The notes under the pieces: generated by a model
Database searches by the model: none
Told to the model about the DNA's origin: nothing
Seen by the model: the letters and a program-made list of their open reading frames with translations, nothing else
Origin: Plazaster borealis
Taxonomy: Eukaryota; Echinodermata; Asteroidea; Forcipulatida; Labidiasteridae
NCBI GenBank assembly: GCA_021014325.1
Contig: CM037475.1
Coordinates: forward strand, 2,201,001 to 2,265,000
DNA: 64,000 nt
Direction: 5' to 3'
Program-made: the position numbers and the translations under genes
Shown here: in pieces, positions 53,111 through 64,000 of the stretch
Layout: every line of letters starts with the position of its first letter
How positions within the stretch are numbered: the stretch's first letter is position 1

Positions 53111-56100
53111 TTCTGAGAGTCCTTGGCTTCACAATCAGAGTTAATAAATGAAATTAAATATATTTTTTGACAGACGAGAGGGAGTATTGTGTACGCTTTT
53201 GGTTAAATCTCAATGGTCTCATTGAGCCATGCAGATTATGATTTAATGCACAAAATAAGATCATAAACATTGTACGCACTATTTATAATACATGTAGAAA
53301 CTCAATTCTTCCATCTAACCAGAACATAACATAAAAAAGTCATAAAGATGATTAATAATCGGCAAACTTGTCAAATACAGACTGAAACATCCATGCATCA
53401 CTGGCCAGTAGCACCAATGCAAACAAAGTAGCCATTATCCGATTACTTTTTAAAGTGTACAACACACAGAGTGGAAAGGTGTAAAGTGCACGAAAACTAC
53501 ACAGAGTCAATGAAGTACAGTTACAAAATATCTGTATGCAGACCGGTGGAGGGACCATGAGGGGCAGGGGCTTTGAGGGCCAAGGGCCATGAGACTGAAA
53601 GGCAAGGGCCAGGGTACGGACTGGGCCCAGAAAAACTACACAAGGCGTGTGCCCTGTAACAGGCATGATATCTGGTCCATGGAAAAAAGTAGGGATATTT
53701 TACAGAGTTCAAAAGACTGACCTACACACAGTGTGTAGGCTTTTAATAATAGACATTTCAGGCTATTTAATTACAATTTTTCAGATTTTTCCAGCGGGCA
53801 AACAAAATCGGAAATCAGACTAAAGTAGGAATAATATCATGCCTGCTGTAATAAACAGTATCTCCTACATGTACACCAATGCATTATGTACAAATATTAG
53901 GGCCTAATCATGTGAAATACAGCTATTAAATTCTGCAGGCCTTATTCCAGATGGTCCTCATCACTGCATTATATTGCACTGCTAATATCTGACTCATCTA
54001 CAGTATTGTGTACATTATGAATGATACATCGATTGCAAAGAAAACACAACAAAATCCCCCATACTGACTTATAAAAGCATAATGAGGACTTCTTTTGCCT
54101 ATTTTGGTATCCTAAACAAAGGAAATCAGTCACTGCTCTCTAGAGGTATTTTTGGATCAAATTGACCTTAAAATTACTATGGTTTGGATGGACCAATTGG
54201 TCTTTGTTCGTATACTTGTCTGGCCGGGAATAAGGTAAAATGACACAAAGAAGACAGCATTTCCGAGATTTCTCAAGGCAACAACAGGCCTGCTACTTCA
54301 CAGAGACAATGGAGGCAAATGCCTTGGTGTCCTTTGAAGAGTTCCAACACAAACTCGTCTGAGGTGCCCTTTAACTAAAGAAAAGCTGCCCTCCTGCTCA
54401 TCACAAGAACAAATTATCAGGCCATTGATACCAGTACAATATTTAAGGTACCGTCGTCACCGTGGTCAGGTGTTTAGACTGCAGGACTTGCAATCACAAG
54501 GTTGTGGGTTTAAATCCGGTCAGGCTAACCACAGACTTCACAATGACTAGAACTTAGTTGACGTCTAGTTACTGAATCACAATTTATTGATATCTGGTGC
54601 AATTCATAATCATAGACGTTAAACCAATGTTTAATGAGAGAGATTGGCTGTTGCCAGCTTGGTGTTCATATCCCCATGTGGGAGTTTGCCGATTTTCCTT
54701 GACGGGAAGATCATCTAAACAAACAAACAAACAAACAAAGGAACAGGAGGGAAGGGGCCTACATACTGCAGTTTGTAGCTCTAACAACAAAACAAGCAAC
54801 CACTTCTTTCTTTGATTACATCAACTTTCACCATTTAATAAAACAAAAAGTGAATCCCACTACAAACCTAAATCACCGATGTACAAAAGAGCAACCAGCA
54901 GTAAATCTCACTGTAACAACCTACTTGTAACCATAGGACAATCCCCATAGCGGGATCCTAGCAATATGAAGAGTTTTTACTACACACCATATGGAGTCTT
55001 TGTTACCAGCAGTACCACCAGCACATATATGCTAACTCTCCACCCAGCCAGACCAGGCTCACTGCGTAGCACTACCACCAGACTACATACATGAGTATCA
55101 ACAAAAACACACACCACCGGCCCATCAGCAGCATTGTCCTCAATTGACCCAAGATCACTGATTGACCCTGGCTGACCTTAGATGACTATACCTGGGAGTC
55201 TATCCATGTGTTATTGATGAATTGAGCCAATCAATGGTGCTGACTGGATGAGTGGTTGGGCAATAACCCTACCATGTGGGCCATGAACCTAAGAACTCAG
55301 TGTGTAGTTCTTATCAACTGGAAGAATTAAATTTGTGCAATATCATATCCAACCATGTGTTGTGTGCTATGCTGTACCCTTTCAATTGTAACAGAGTACA
55401 TGGTGCTTTGTGTATGGTACACACAGATTCTTGCTGCACAATTATTGTAATCAATAGTTAGTAGCAAAATAAAAGATAAAACATGTTTAGCGACTGCCTT
55501 TTTAAAAAAAGTAAGGAGGAGGGCCCTTTTTTTTTTTTTTTTTAAATGGCCACCGACACATTTCTAAAGACAACCGGCCGGGCTATCTTTCACCGAGATG
55601 GATGCCAGCTTTTTTCAATATGGCCACCACTTGGACTCAGGAAATGACATATTGGCTTCTTGTGGGCAAGATGCAACAGAAAATGAAACCAAAATAATGA
55701 GATCGTAAAAATTTAATGATTTTTTTTCGTATTTGAAAAAACCCAAAAAACATGCGGCCTCTAAAAAGGAAGCAGGCGGGGACACCAAACATGACATTTT
55801 TTCAAATTTTCCCTAATAGTAATACACTTTGGTAATACCCTCCACTTCCACCTTTAACTTGTGTCTGCGACATACACATAAACATACACATTGTGTTCAT
55901 TATTTCCTCCATGATTGTACAACAACTGCACTGTGCACCATGTGCAAATACACAGTCCCAAGGAATAAGGTCATCACAAGGAAAGAAAACAACTTGTTTG
56001 ACTTTCCTTCAACCTTCTACCTCTACTTCCTGACACAAATTTAACAAAACATCGTCTCTCTAGGTGCCATGTAACCTACAGTATGAGTCAGTAGTCATCT

Positions 56101-56690
56101 TTTTGACAAACAGCAACTTGTTTGCATTGAAGGGTCTTGATATGTTTTGCTTCAAAAATATTGATCTATAATTGGTCTCAATGAAACTTTGGCTTTCACA
56201 ATCTCCATAATCTTTTTTTGTGCAGTTTACATGATTACAAGTGTAAATGAACTTAAAATAAAAACACAGGGTATTTAATTTTATTTAACCCCTTACTTTT
56301 GTTCCAATGAAAGTCTTTGATCATTTGCATTGCATGCAGTTTTATGTTATCCAGCACTTGTTAACTGATTCAGACTCCATGTTTGAGACTCAAGACTTGA
56401 CAGCAAAATTTTAATTATTAAACACATAAATTTATTGCATACTTGAGTACATCTTATACTTGATATTCTTCCTACTTTAGTCTGATTTCTGATTTTTTTT
56501 TGTTTTTGCCCTTGGAAATACTAGAAAATTGTGATTAAATAGCCTTCAAAGTCTTCTAAAGCTTACACCATGTGTACATGTAGGTCAGCCCTTGTACTTG
56601 ATAAAATATTCCAACTTTTTCTCCAAGGACCAAATATCATGCATGTTTGAGTAGTGAATTGCAAAACTTTCCCATATGGATGGCTACTAC
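53110..56690. other. Leader intron of eEF2K, mostly featureless
   Basis: No coding. A tRNA-like SINE head lies at about 54460-54545 (GTGGTCAGGTGTTTAGACTG, B box GGGTTTAAATCC), and (CAAA)n at 54717. Confidence 0.4.
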
Positions 56691-56694
56691 CAGG

Positions 56695-56860
56695 CCTGGA
56701 ATTACACGGAGGCCACGCAGGCCATGGCCTCCGTTGCCCCTGGTCTTGGCCTTGATGCCCCTGCAAATGTTTCCCATAAACTTTAAGATTTCTTAATGGA
56801 AGTGCCCTTTGCAAAATGAAAATGGCATTGCCCTCTAAAAGATGGACATCCAGGCTTGTT
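56695..56860. repeat. Dispersed GGCCTCCGTTGCCCC repeat
   Basis: Related to 58175-58310 and, in inverse, to 26864-27005. Confidence 0.55.
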
Positions 56861-56937
56861 CAAAGAGTTATGAGCTCCAGGGTTTCATTAACAATTCAAA
56901 CAGCCTCCAGCTCCTGTTAGTCTTCAATTATAATAAA

Positions 56938-57112
56938 TAATAATAATAATGCAGTTCTTACATGTATATAGCGCTTTATACTCCCGATGGATGTCTCAAA
57001 GCGCTCAGTATTTTTCCTACAAGGTAAGTGGAGTTACGTGTTGAAGTATGAGACCTATTCCTTTACATAGCACCATGTAATGGTTTACAAGGTGCTGTGG
57101 CACAATATGCAG
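56938..57112 (-). mobile_element. tRNA-derived SINE (family 1), minus distal part
   Basis: (AAT)n, GCGCTTTATACTCCCGATGG, CATAGCACCATGTAATGGTT and ACAAGGTGCTGTGGC are the distal body reversed. Confidence 0.65.
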
Positions 57113-58329
57113 CCAATCAATTATGTTTATCTTGGAAAGGTTTGTTTTATTTAGTAACAATTAATTACAAAATACTTTTAGTCTTTACCCTTACTAAGCC
57201 TAACCCTTACACCGAAGTATACCCAAGTTTCTGTATTCAAGGTTTTAGCCAGGATTTGGTAAAAGGCAGGGTTCTGCCCACGGTGGTCGGTGCCGGCAAA
57301 CCCGCCCGGCACTCGTGATTCCCCGACCACCACTGGCGGATTTTTCTCTTTTTCCGACCCACCACACATTTCCCCCTTTTTTTGCCCACTTCCTTCAAAA
57401 CATTTTGAACAACATGTAAAAATAAATTATTTACCAGTAAAAATTTCATCCAAAGTTTCGAGTAGCCTACTTCTTTGGTTTGAGTCTATTTTAATGATCC
57501 AGGATCGAGCATCTGTCCCGCCTGTGTACCAACAATATCCAACGATCCAACGGAAACCTGCATTGATTTTACAATGGTTCCCAGTCACTCTGACTGTCGC
57601 TTTACGCTTGGAATATAACATGATACCAGTTTCATCGTGTACGTGTTGCGTATCCTTTTCCACAGCATTAAATACAACGTAAAATGAACTACAGAGTAAG
57701 GCACCATGATGTTATGCTGTAAATTGTTTTCCCATGGCGGTAAAGGCGTGCGCGCACTGTGGAGGCCTACATGTACATGTAAATTCACGGCACGATCGTG
57801 CACGGACAACATCGAAAGGAAATTGACTTGACCGTACTAGAGGAAAAACAATTCCCTGGCCCCTTTTTTTCCGCCACTGAAAAAATCCTGGGCAGAACCC
57901 TGAAAAGGGTGTCAAAATTTGCTGGAAATTAAAAAACATTGTGTCCAAATTATTCACTTACATTGTAATTAATGACAGATAAAACAGGGTGTCCAAATTT
58001 AAAAACAGGGTGTCCAAAAGACACACAGACACCCCTCTGGCTAACACTATGTCTGTATCCACCTTGCAATTATTTCATATCCACATTGCAATTATTTCAT
58101 TCATGAAATTGATAAGATAAATCCCCCATACATGTGTACATACTGTAATGTACGTGTAAATGTGTATTGTACATAATGGCCTCTGTTGCCCCGGTCTTGG
58201 TCTTGGTGCCCCTTCAAAAGTTTCCCATAGACTTTCACATTTTTATAATCGAAGTGCTATTTGCTTTGAAAACGGCCTTGCCCTCTAATACTATGAAATT
58301 CCAGACCTGATCCTACACAACTAATCGGC

Positions 58330-58905
58330 CTAAACCAGTTGATTTTTGAGAATTGAAGCAGCAGACATTCTACACAATTCGTATCGTTTGATTTTGGATG
58401 ATTGAGGCAGTGCCAGGCACTCTATATAAACTCTTATTGGTTGATTTTGGAGGATTGAGGCAGTGCCAGGCACCCTACATGTATATAATGTAAACTCATA
58501 TTCGTTGATTTTGGAGGATTGAGGCAGCAGATATTCCTACACAATTTGTATCGTTTGATTTTGGAGGATTGAGGCAGTGCCAGGCACTCTATATAATGTA
58601 AACTCTTATTGGTTGATTTTGGAGGATTGAGGCAGTGCCAGGCACCCTACATGTATATAATGTAAACTCATATTCGTTGGTTTTGGAGGATTGAGGCAGC
58701 AGATATTCCTACACAATTTGTATCGTTTGATTTTGGAGGATTGAGGAAGTGCCAGGCACCTTATAAATAAGGTTTTTGGAGGATTGAGGTAGTGTCAGGC
58801 ACCCTATATAATGTAAACTCATATCGTTTGATTTTGGAGGATTGAGGCAGTGTCAGGCATAATGTTAACTCATATTCGTTGATTTTGGAGTATTGAGGTA
58901 GGGCA
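58330..58905. repeat. Minisatellite TTTTGGAGGATTGAGGCAG
   Basis: About nine units of 50-60 bp share GATTTTGGAGGATTGAGGCA with GTGCCAGGCAC and ATAATGTAAACTC. A 170-bp composite is repeated twice. Confidence 0.9.
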
Positions 58906-59579
58906 CCCTAAACAAACTGAGCCCCCTTCCCCCTCCCTTGGTTACAGCACTGCAAGTGACTGGGGGATAGTTAAAACTGAAATAAAATGTCAGATAAACG
59001 ATCTTCTGTGGTGAATATTTATCGTACAATCAGCATTGTTTGTCAGCATCAATTAGCAATGAAACTGTCACTACAGATCCGTGTTTGGGAAGAATTTATA
59101 AAATAATATTCATATCCACATCAATACATGTTACCAATCAACATGGGAAATTTCCATCAAATTAGTCCAGTTTGATACCAAAAAAAAATCGTTTCTAAAG
59201 GTTTTGTCAAGTTTTTTTTTGCACATTTGTATTCATGCTTGTTTTAATTGTTGCAATAAACTATACAAACAATGCTGTTTATGAAGTTCTTCAAATGCTA
59301 AACTTTGAGTCTTCCACTTTCAGGTGGGAAATATTTCTGGAGAGGATTACTGAACTTTGCAATCAGTGAGCTTTCAGATTGAACTATTCAAATAATGTTA
59401 TTTACCAAACCTATACATTTTCTTTAAAAAAGAAAAGAATACCATTTTGAACAAACTTTAGTAAAATTGATTTGATATTTTCTCAAAAATGATTTAAAAA
59501 ACAAATGGTTTCTCCCTTTGGAGTAAATATTTTAAACCACCAAGTACATGTATTTTGTCACGACGTAGTAGGTCCTAAA

Positions 59580-60010
59580 AGGCCAAGTAACAAAAGTAAC
59601 GAGTTTCTCGTCCGGACTAAAAAAAAAAAGGAGGAAGCAGGGTTCTATTTACTATTTTTTTTTTTTCCAAGATGGCTGCCATGCTAAATTTGGCTGGCCA
59701 AGGTATATATTCACATAAATTGAGCTTTTTGAGGGTACTGGTGCAATGTATGACAAAACAAATGATTTAAGTATCATCCACTTGCTAAGCAACTTTCCAA
59801 ATTCAGAGATGGCCGTTGTATTGCAAAGGTGGAAAAAGAGTTGAGACAACTTCTCAGGCAGAAATAAACCAAGGAACTTTGGGTTTAAGAAAAAAAATTA
59901 AAAAAATTGTTTAGCTTTTTTTCTGAATAGTAAATAGTAAACAAAAGGAGGTGGCGGCCAAAAAGGAGGCGGGCGGGGACGAGAAACTCGTTACTTTTGT
60001 TACTTGGCCT
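59580..60010. mobile_element. TIR element with perfect 34-bp ends
   Basis: 59580-59613 (AGGCCAAGTAACAAAAGTAA…) and 59977-60010 are exact inverses. 431 bp, no ORF with recognisable product. AAA on each side may be the target duplication. Confidence 0.85.
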
Positions 60011-60496
60011 AAAGTTATTTTTTGAAGCAGAAACTAAAGTAAAAGGGTAACTTATAAATTCACATAAAAAAAACCATCACACTTGAGTCTTTGTACAATT
60101 ACAAATTATTGTGTTTAGTCCAAGAAAATGAACAAAAATAAATATAGAGACAGCTTCGCTCTATGACTCATTTATTCTAGCCAGGTTTAGGATCGGTAAA
60201 TTTGCCAAATTCTGTAACTTTCCTGGTAAATGATGATGTACCAGCCTTATCTACCCAAAAGGTTTTATTTTTGATATCAAGTGAAAAAGCGGCAATCGAA
60301 TACAGCATCTTACTCCATCCCATTTTCAGAATCACGACACTTTTTAATTTGACAAAGATCACACATCCTCAAACTGTTAAAACAATTCACTTTAAGTAAA
60401 GCAGAATTTTAAGCATCACAGTTAACACAGAAATTGCTCGTTGGTTAATGCAGATGTCCAATGTTGGACATAATAACCAATGGTGACTCAGATTAA

Positions 60497-60870
60497 AAGG
60501 TACTGTACACGTTTGGTAATTACTCAAAATATCCATAGCATAAAAACTTACTTGGTAACAAGCAACGGAGAGCTGTTGATAGTACAAAACATTGTGAGAA
60601 ACGACTCCCTCTTCAGTAATGTAGTTTTTGAGAAAGAGGTAATTTCTCACTAAAATAATAAAAACTTCTTGCAAGAAGTTTTTACTCCTACATGTATATC
60701 TGAAAAAAGCACACAAATTTGTACAACAAGGGTGTTTTTTCTTTCATAATTTTCTTGCAACTTTGATGACCAATTGAGCCCAAATTTTAGGCTTGTTATT
60801 TTATGCATATGTTGGGATACACCAAGTGAGAACACTGGTCTTTGACAATTACCAAACGTGTTCAGTGCCT
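60497..60870. mobile_element. TTAA MITE, family 1, copy 4
   Basis: TTAA at 60493-60496 and 60871-60874, same interior as copies 1-3. Confidence 0.85.
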
Positions 60871-61633
60871 TTAACTACACTGATGAACCATCACATCGGC
60901 ATTGAAATGATTAATTTGCTAGTAAGTTGAAAGCCATAGATTTTTAAGTGCTTTAATTAACAGTACTGATTTTATTTTTAATGTTTACCTACCAATCATA
61001 TATTGTACCTTTTCTTAAACTTTTATGGCCCTATATTAAAAAAGGACATCAACATCTTTTTTGGATGATTGGTTTTGTTTTTGGCATAGCAAACTCATTC
61101 CCATTGTTTAACAATCATTAGGCCTAAAATAAAATCATATTTTTGTGAGTGAAATGTTGTTTATGTTTTGTCAATTTATTTCTCTGCTGCAAGTGCAATC
61201 AATGCAATCCAATCTGAAACTTTTCAAAAAATATTGTTTTGCCTTTTTAGAATAATTACGTGTATTTAGTTTACCCAGTATTAACAATAACATGGGGTAC
61301 TGTAATCCCTTTTTAAACAAATTTGACTTCTCCTGTCGTAGTGAGAATACAGTAGGTGATTTTCGAGCTATTTTATTAGGTATTTTTGTCACTTTGAGGC
61401 AAATTTTTTGTGGCAAAATCATAACAAAATTACGATGGTGTTGTAAGAGCGAGAAGATTCCTGGGGCGCCCGTAGTACGGTACGACCGAAGACGTAATTT
61501 TTTTTTCAAGGATTTTCTGGGTCTAGTTTTTTTTACACTTGTAAGAGGAAACCTAAATATTTATGTCTTTCACTCAAAGAAACAGTTTCATGAAGAGGCT
61601 ATCCTATTTTAAAAAATAAACGGGAATAAAAAT

Positions 61634-62106
61634 GGGTCCTACTACTTGCCGTCAACTCGCCGTCAACTCACTTGTGCCGTCAACTCGCCGTCAACTCCTC
61701 CAATATACATTTAAAATCCACAAAAGAAGCATAGAACTGTAAAGTATTAGCTAAAAGAGAATTCTCATAAGTTTTAGGTTACATTTCGGAATAAAAATTT
61801 AGTTTTTTTCCTGTGAAAAAATTATCTCGCTTGCACAACATGGCAACTGAGGGCGCTTTTCCTGCATATGGATTAGTCTTGGCCCAAGATGTCAATGATT
61901 GGTACTATTTATTTATAAACACAAAATCGTTTTTGTAAATGAAATTTTACCGAAAACCATAGAAAATATGTAGTTTAGCCCAGACTTAACACTTCCATTG
62001 CCCCATTTACAAATTTTTGATGTATATTTAATGAGTTGACGGCACGAAAATGAGTTGACGGCGGGTTGACGGCAAGTCGGCGAGTTGACGGCAAGTAGTA
62101 GGACCG
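61634..62106. mobile_element. hAT-like non-autonomous element, 8-bp target duplication
   Basis: Ends GGTCCTACTACTTGCCGTCA and its inverse match over about 28 of 29 bases. ATAAAAAT lies at 61626-61633 and 62107-62114. GCCGTCAACTC is repeated four times near the left end and inverted at the right. No transposase. Confidence 0.85.
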
Positions 62107-62157
62107 ATAAAAATACAGGAAATTACCGTCACTCTGTGGGTGAGTGGCTGGCCTTAC

Positions 62158-62440
62158 CGTTCTTGCCTTTCCTCCTTGTAACTCCGTACGGACGTCCGTG
62201 TGGTGGCGCAGCTCCCCTGCCCCAGGCACGTACACCAGCGGTGTGCTGTGTGATGTGAAGTCGTTTGAATGTTATCTTGGCCTCCTTTTAAAATCAAGAT
62301 TCGGGGAAGGTATTTTGGTTGACGTCTCTCGTCTGCAGCTGCACGGGGAGCTTTAGAAAACCGATGTAGATTGCAGTTGTGCTGTATTTGTCGTCCACCA
62401 CAAAGAATAAGGCATTCAAAATGACACAAACTGGCTCTGC
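62158..62440 (-). other. eef2k: Candidate non-coding first exon of eEF2K
   Basis: A strong minus-strand donor GGCAAGAACG|GTAAGGCC at 62158 closes a GC-rich, CpG-containing stretch. Splicing to the acceptor near 52310 would give the leader. Start point unknown. Confidence 0.4.
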
Positions 62441-62720
62441 TCGCGCTCAATGTTGTTGTTTTGGTACGACGACTGCATGTGTGTGGGTCATGCGCGAGCT
62501 ACGTACCATCTGCGGATATTTAATTATCCGGAACCAGACTGTTCTAATCCAACCAATTGCATCGGAAGTGGTACGGAACCAGACTTACTAAAATTGCACG
62601 TATTGCATATGATGACGTTTGATTGGTTGAAAAGGATAGAGGTGGGTTTGGTCTGCGCCCCGACCTTCACGGTCTGCCGCGCTTGCCCACATAATTCACA
62701 TCCCAAGTGTTAATTAAAAA
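62440..62720. promoter_or_regulatory. Candidate GC-rich promoter
   Basis: CpG-rich sequence in an AT-rich region; CCAATTGC, CCAATCA (minus strand, near 62615) and TGACGT elements. Inferred promoter for the minus-strand leader exon. Confidence 0.3.
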
Positions 62721-62834
62721 CAACTCAGTATCAACATTTAACTACAACCACACAAATCTTTAATTAAAACTCACTATTATTCTTTTCATTGCGTGTTTAG
62801 ATATAAGATTCATGGAATGCCAACCTCGTTCTGA

Positions 62835-62916
62835 GGTAGCGTGGCCGAGTGGTCTAAGGCGCTGGTTTTAGGCACCAGTCATTACGATGGCGTGGGTTCG
62901 AATCCCACCGCTGCCA
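62835..62916 (+). tRNA. tRNA-Leu (anticodon TAG)
   Basis: 82 nt. Acceptor GGTAGCG/CGCTGCC plus A; A box TGGCCGAGTGG; anticodon stem CTGGT/ACCAG with loop TTTAGGC, so TAG at 62869-62871; long variable arm as in leucine tRNAs; T arm GTGGG/CCCAC with B box GGTTCGAATCC. TTTT at 62928 can end transcription. No intron. Confidence 0.96.
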
Positions 62917-62931
62917 CTAATTTCTTATTTT

Positions 62932-64000
62932 CAAGATGAAAATGACGATAGAGACATTCTCTTCCATTTGCTCTTGTAATCTGCTCCGTTTAGAAAGACA
63001 CACGTTCCTTCTTTCCCATCACAAAAACACCCTCCTTCTAAACAATGTAAAAAATGAAGACACAAGAAGGCGCGTGTTGGGCAAATGAACAAATGCAGAC
63101 GACAATGGGCAATTGGGCAAATGAACGGTTATAATCCCCAAATCATATGGCGCATTTTAGGTGATAAGAAAAACCTTCAACTTTGATTGCCAAATTTCTG
63201 TTGATGAAATGGATTAAACGACCAAAAGTCAATCACCTTGAAGCCCATTACTAACAATATATTGTATGACTCAATGAACAAATATAATCACAAAATATTA
63301 ATCTATTTATTATTCTTTTTTATTTTCATGAAATGAAACTTACTATTTAGAAGTACAGAATTATAAACAGTAAGCATTAATGACTTTTAAAAATTCTGTA
63401 GAAATTCGTTTTGATTAGTTGTCTTTGTAAAATCCATGTTTGTAGTATCTTTGTTTATCTTTAAACAATTCTGTATTAAGTTTTAGTTTTTATTTTCTGT
63501 CTTTGTAAAATCCATGTTTGTAGTATCAAATTTGATTTGTCGAACTCATCCAAAACACGGATGCAGGTTTAGACTTGGTCAAGTCTAGTTACAGTTTGGT
63601 CAGTACAAAATCATCATCCAACACAAACCAACTCAAACAAATTGGAGACCAAGTTGCACGTACCAAATCACCTTTTGAACGCTTAAGTTGAATACACTGT
63701 CACAATATTTTCATAAAAACTGTAAAATCCATCCACGTTTAGCAAGGCGACAGCGGGTACCTTTTTGATGGTAGAATTCAAAATTCAAACAGACACCAAG
63801 AAATTTACAAAAGTCTCCTACAGGGGATATTTGGATATTCAAATTTGTCAACATACTTTTGTTGGTTTCTAATCAACTTGGGCATTTCAGACGAAATAAT
63901 TTCGCAAAATGCTTACCACTGTTACCATCTTTATAACAAGTAGGATTTCAGATAAACCATTAACACAAATTCTTTTTGTTGCCGTACCTTTAAAACCTTT
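62932..64000. other. Downstream of tRNA, non-coding
   Basis: GGGCAAATGAAC repeats near 63080-63125; TCTTTGTAAAATCCATGTTTG is duplicated at 63420 and 63500. 63640-63990 is a diverged TTAA MITE family 3 copy ending CCGTACCTTTAA. Confidence 0.5.

Noticed and set aside
62154..62450. 98-codon minus-strand ORF in the GC-rich leader region
   Set aside because: No recognisable domain; eEF2K already has an in-frame stop before its ATG, so this is better read as non-coding leader.

Overview
The window looks like nuclear DNA of a marine invertebrate, most likely an echinoderm. Genes are split by many short GT-AG introns, the DNA is AT-rich, and there are dense tRNA-derived SINEs, MITEs, a Ty3/gypsy-type LTR element and a decayed Polinton/Maverick. 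The phylum is an inference from gene structure and repeat style; no species is claimed.

Layout. 0-0.9 kb: a tandem repeat and a histone-mRNA-type stem-loop beside a possible H2B tail remnant. 1.1-4.23 kb: a near-intact Ty3/gypsy-type LTR retrotransposon (172-bp LTRs differing at one base, 5-bp target duplication) whose single gag-pol ORF ends after RNase H, so it lacks integrase. 4.3-7.55 kb: a Polinton/Maverick corpse with fragments of protein-primed DNA polymerase B, a small membrane protein, the packaging ATPase and two further ORFs, all frameshifted, with an 80-bp foldback element inside the polymerase.

8.0-17.7 kb, + strand: nine exons of a CAMK/TSSK-like Ser/Thr kinase. Splice phases agree throughout and give 514 codons plus a stop. 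The exon with the glycine loop and start codon is not in the window. The C-terminal tail carries six basic R-R/K-R-x-S sites of the PKA type.

17.7-24.0 kb: space between two convergent genes, filled with MITEs and tandem repeats.

24.1-52.2 kb, - strand: a complete coding gene for eukaryotic elongation factor 2 kinase (eEF2K). Thirteen coding exons, one a 21-nt microexon, give 694 codons. A candidate non-coding first exon and promoter lie near 62.2-62.7 kb. The last coding exon is partly tandem-duplicated just downstream, and the duplicate is in frame if spliced.

62.84 kb, + strand: a canonical tRNA-Leu(TAG) gene. Its 3' end is complementary to the primer-binding site of the LTR element (15 of 16 bases).

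Most remaining non-coding sequence is repeat-derived. It includes several MITE families with recognisable target duplications (TTAA, ATA, ACT, CWG, 8-bp), at least a dozen SINE copies or fragments, minisatellites, and Penelope-type sequences carrying hammerhead-like cores. eEF2K phosphorylates and inhibits eEF2 in a calcium/calmodulin-controlled way. The TSSK-like kinase is independent of it; the two are only neighbours.
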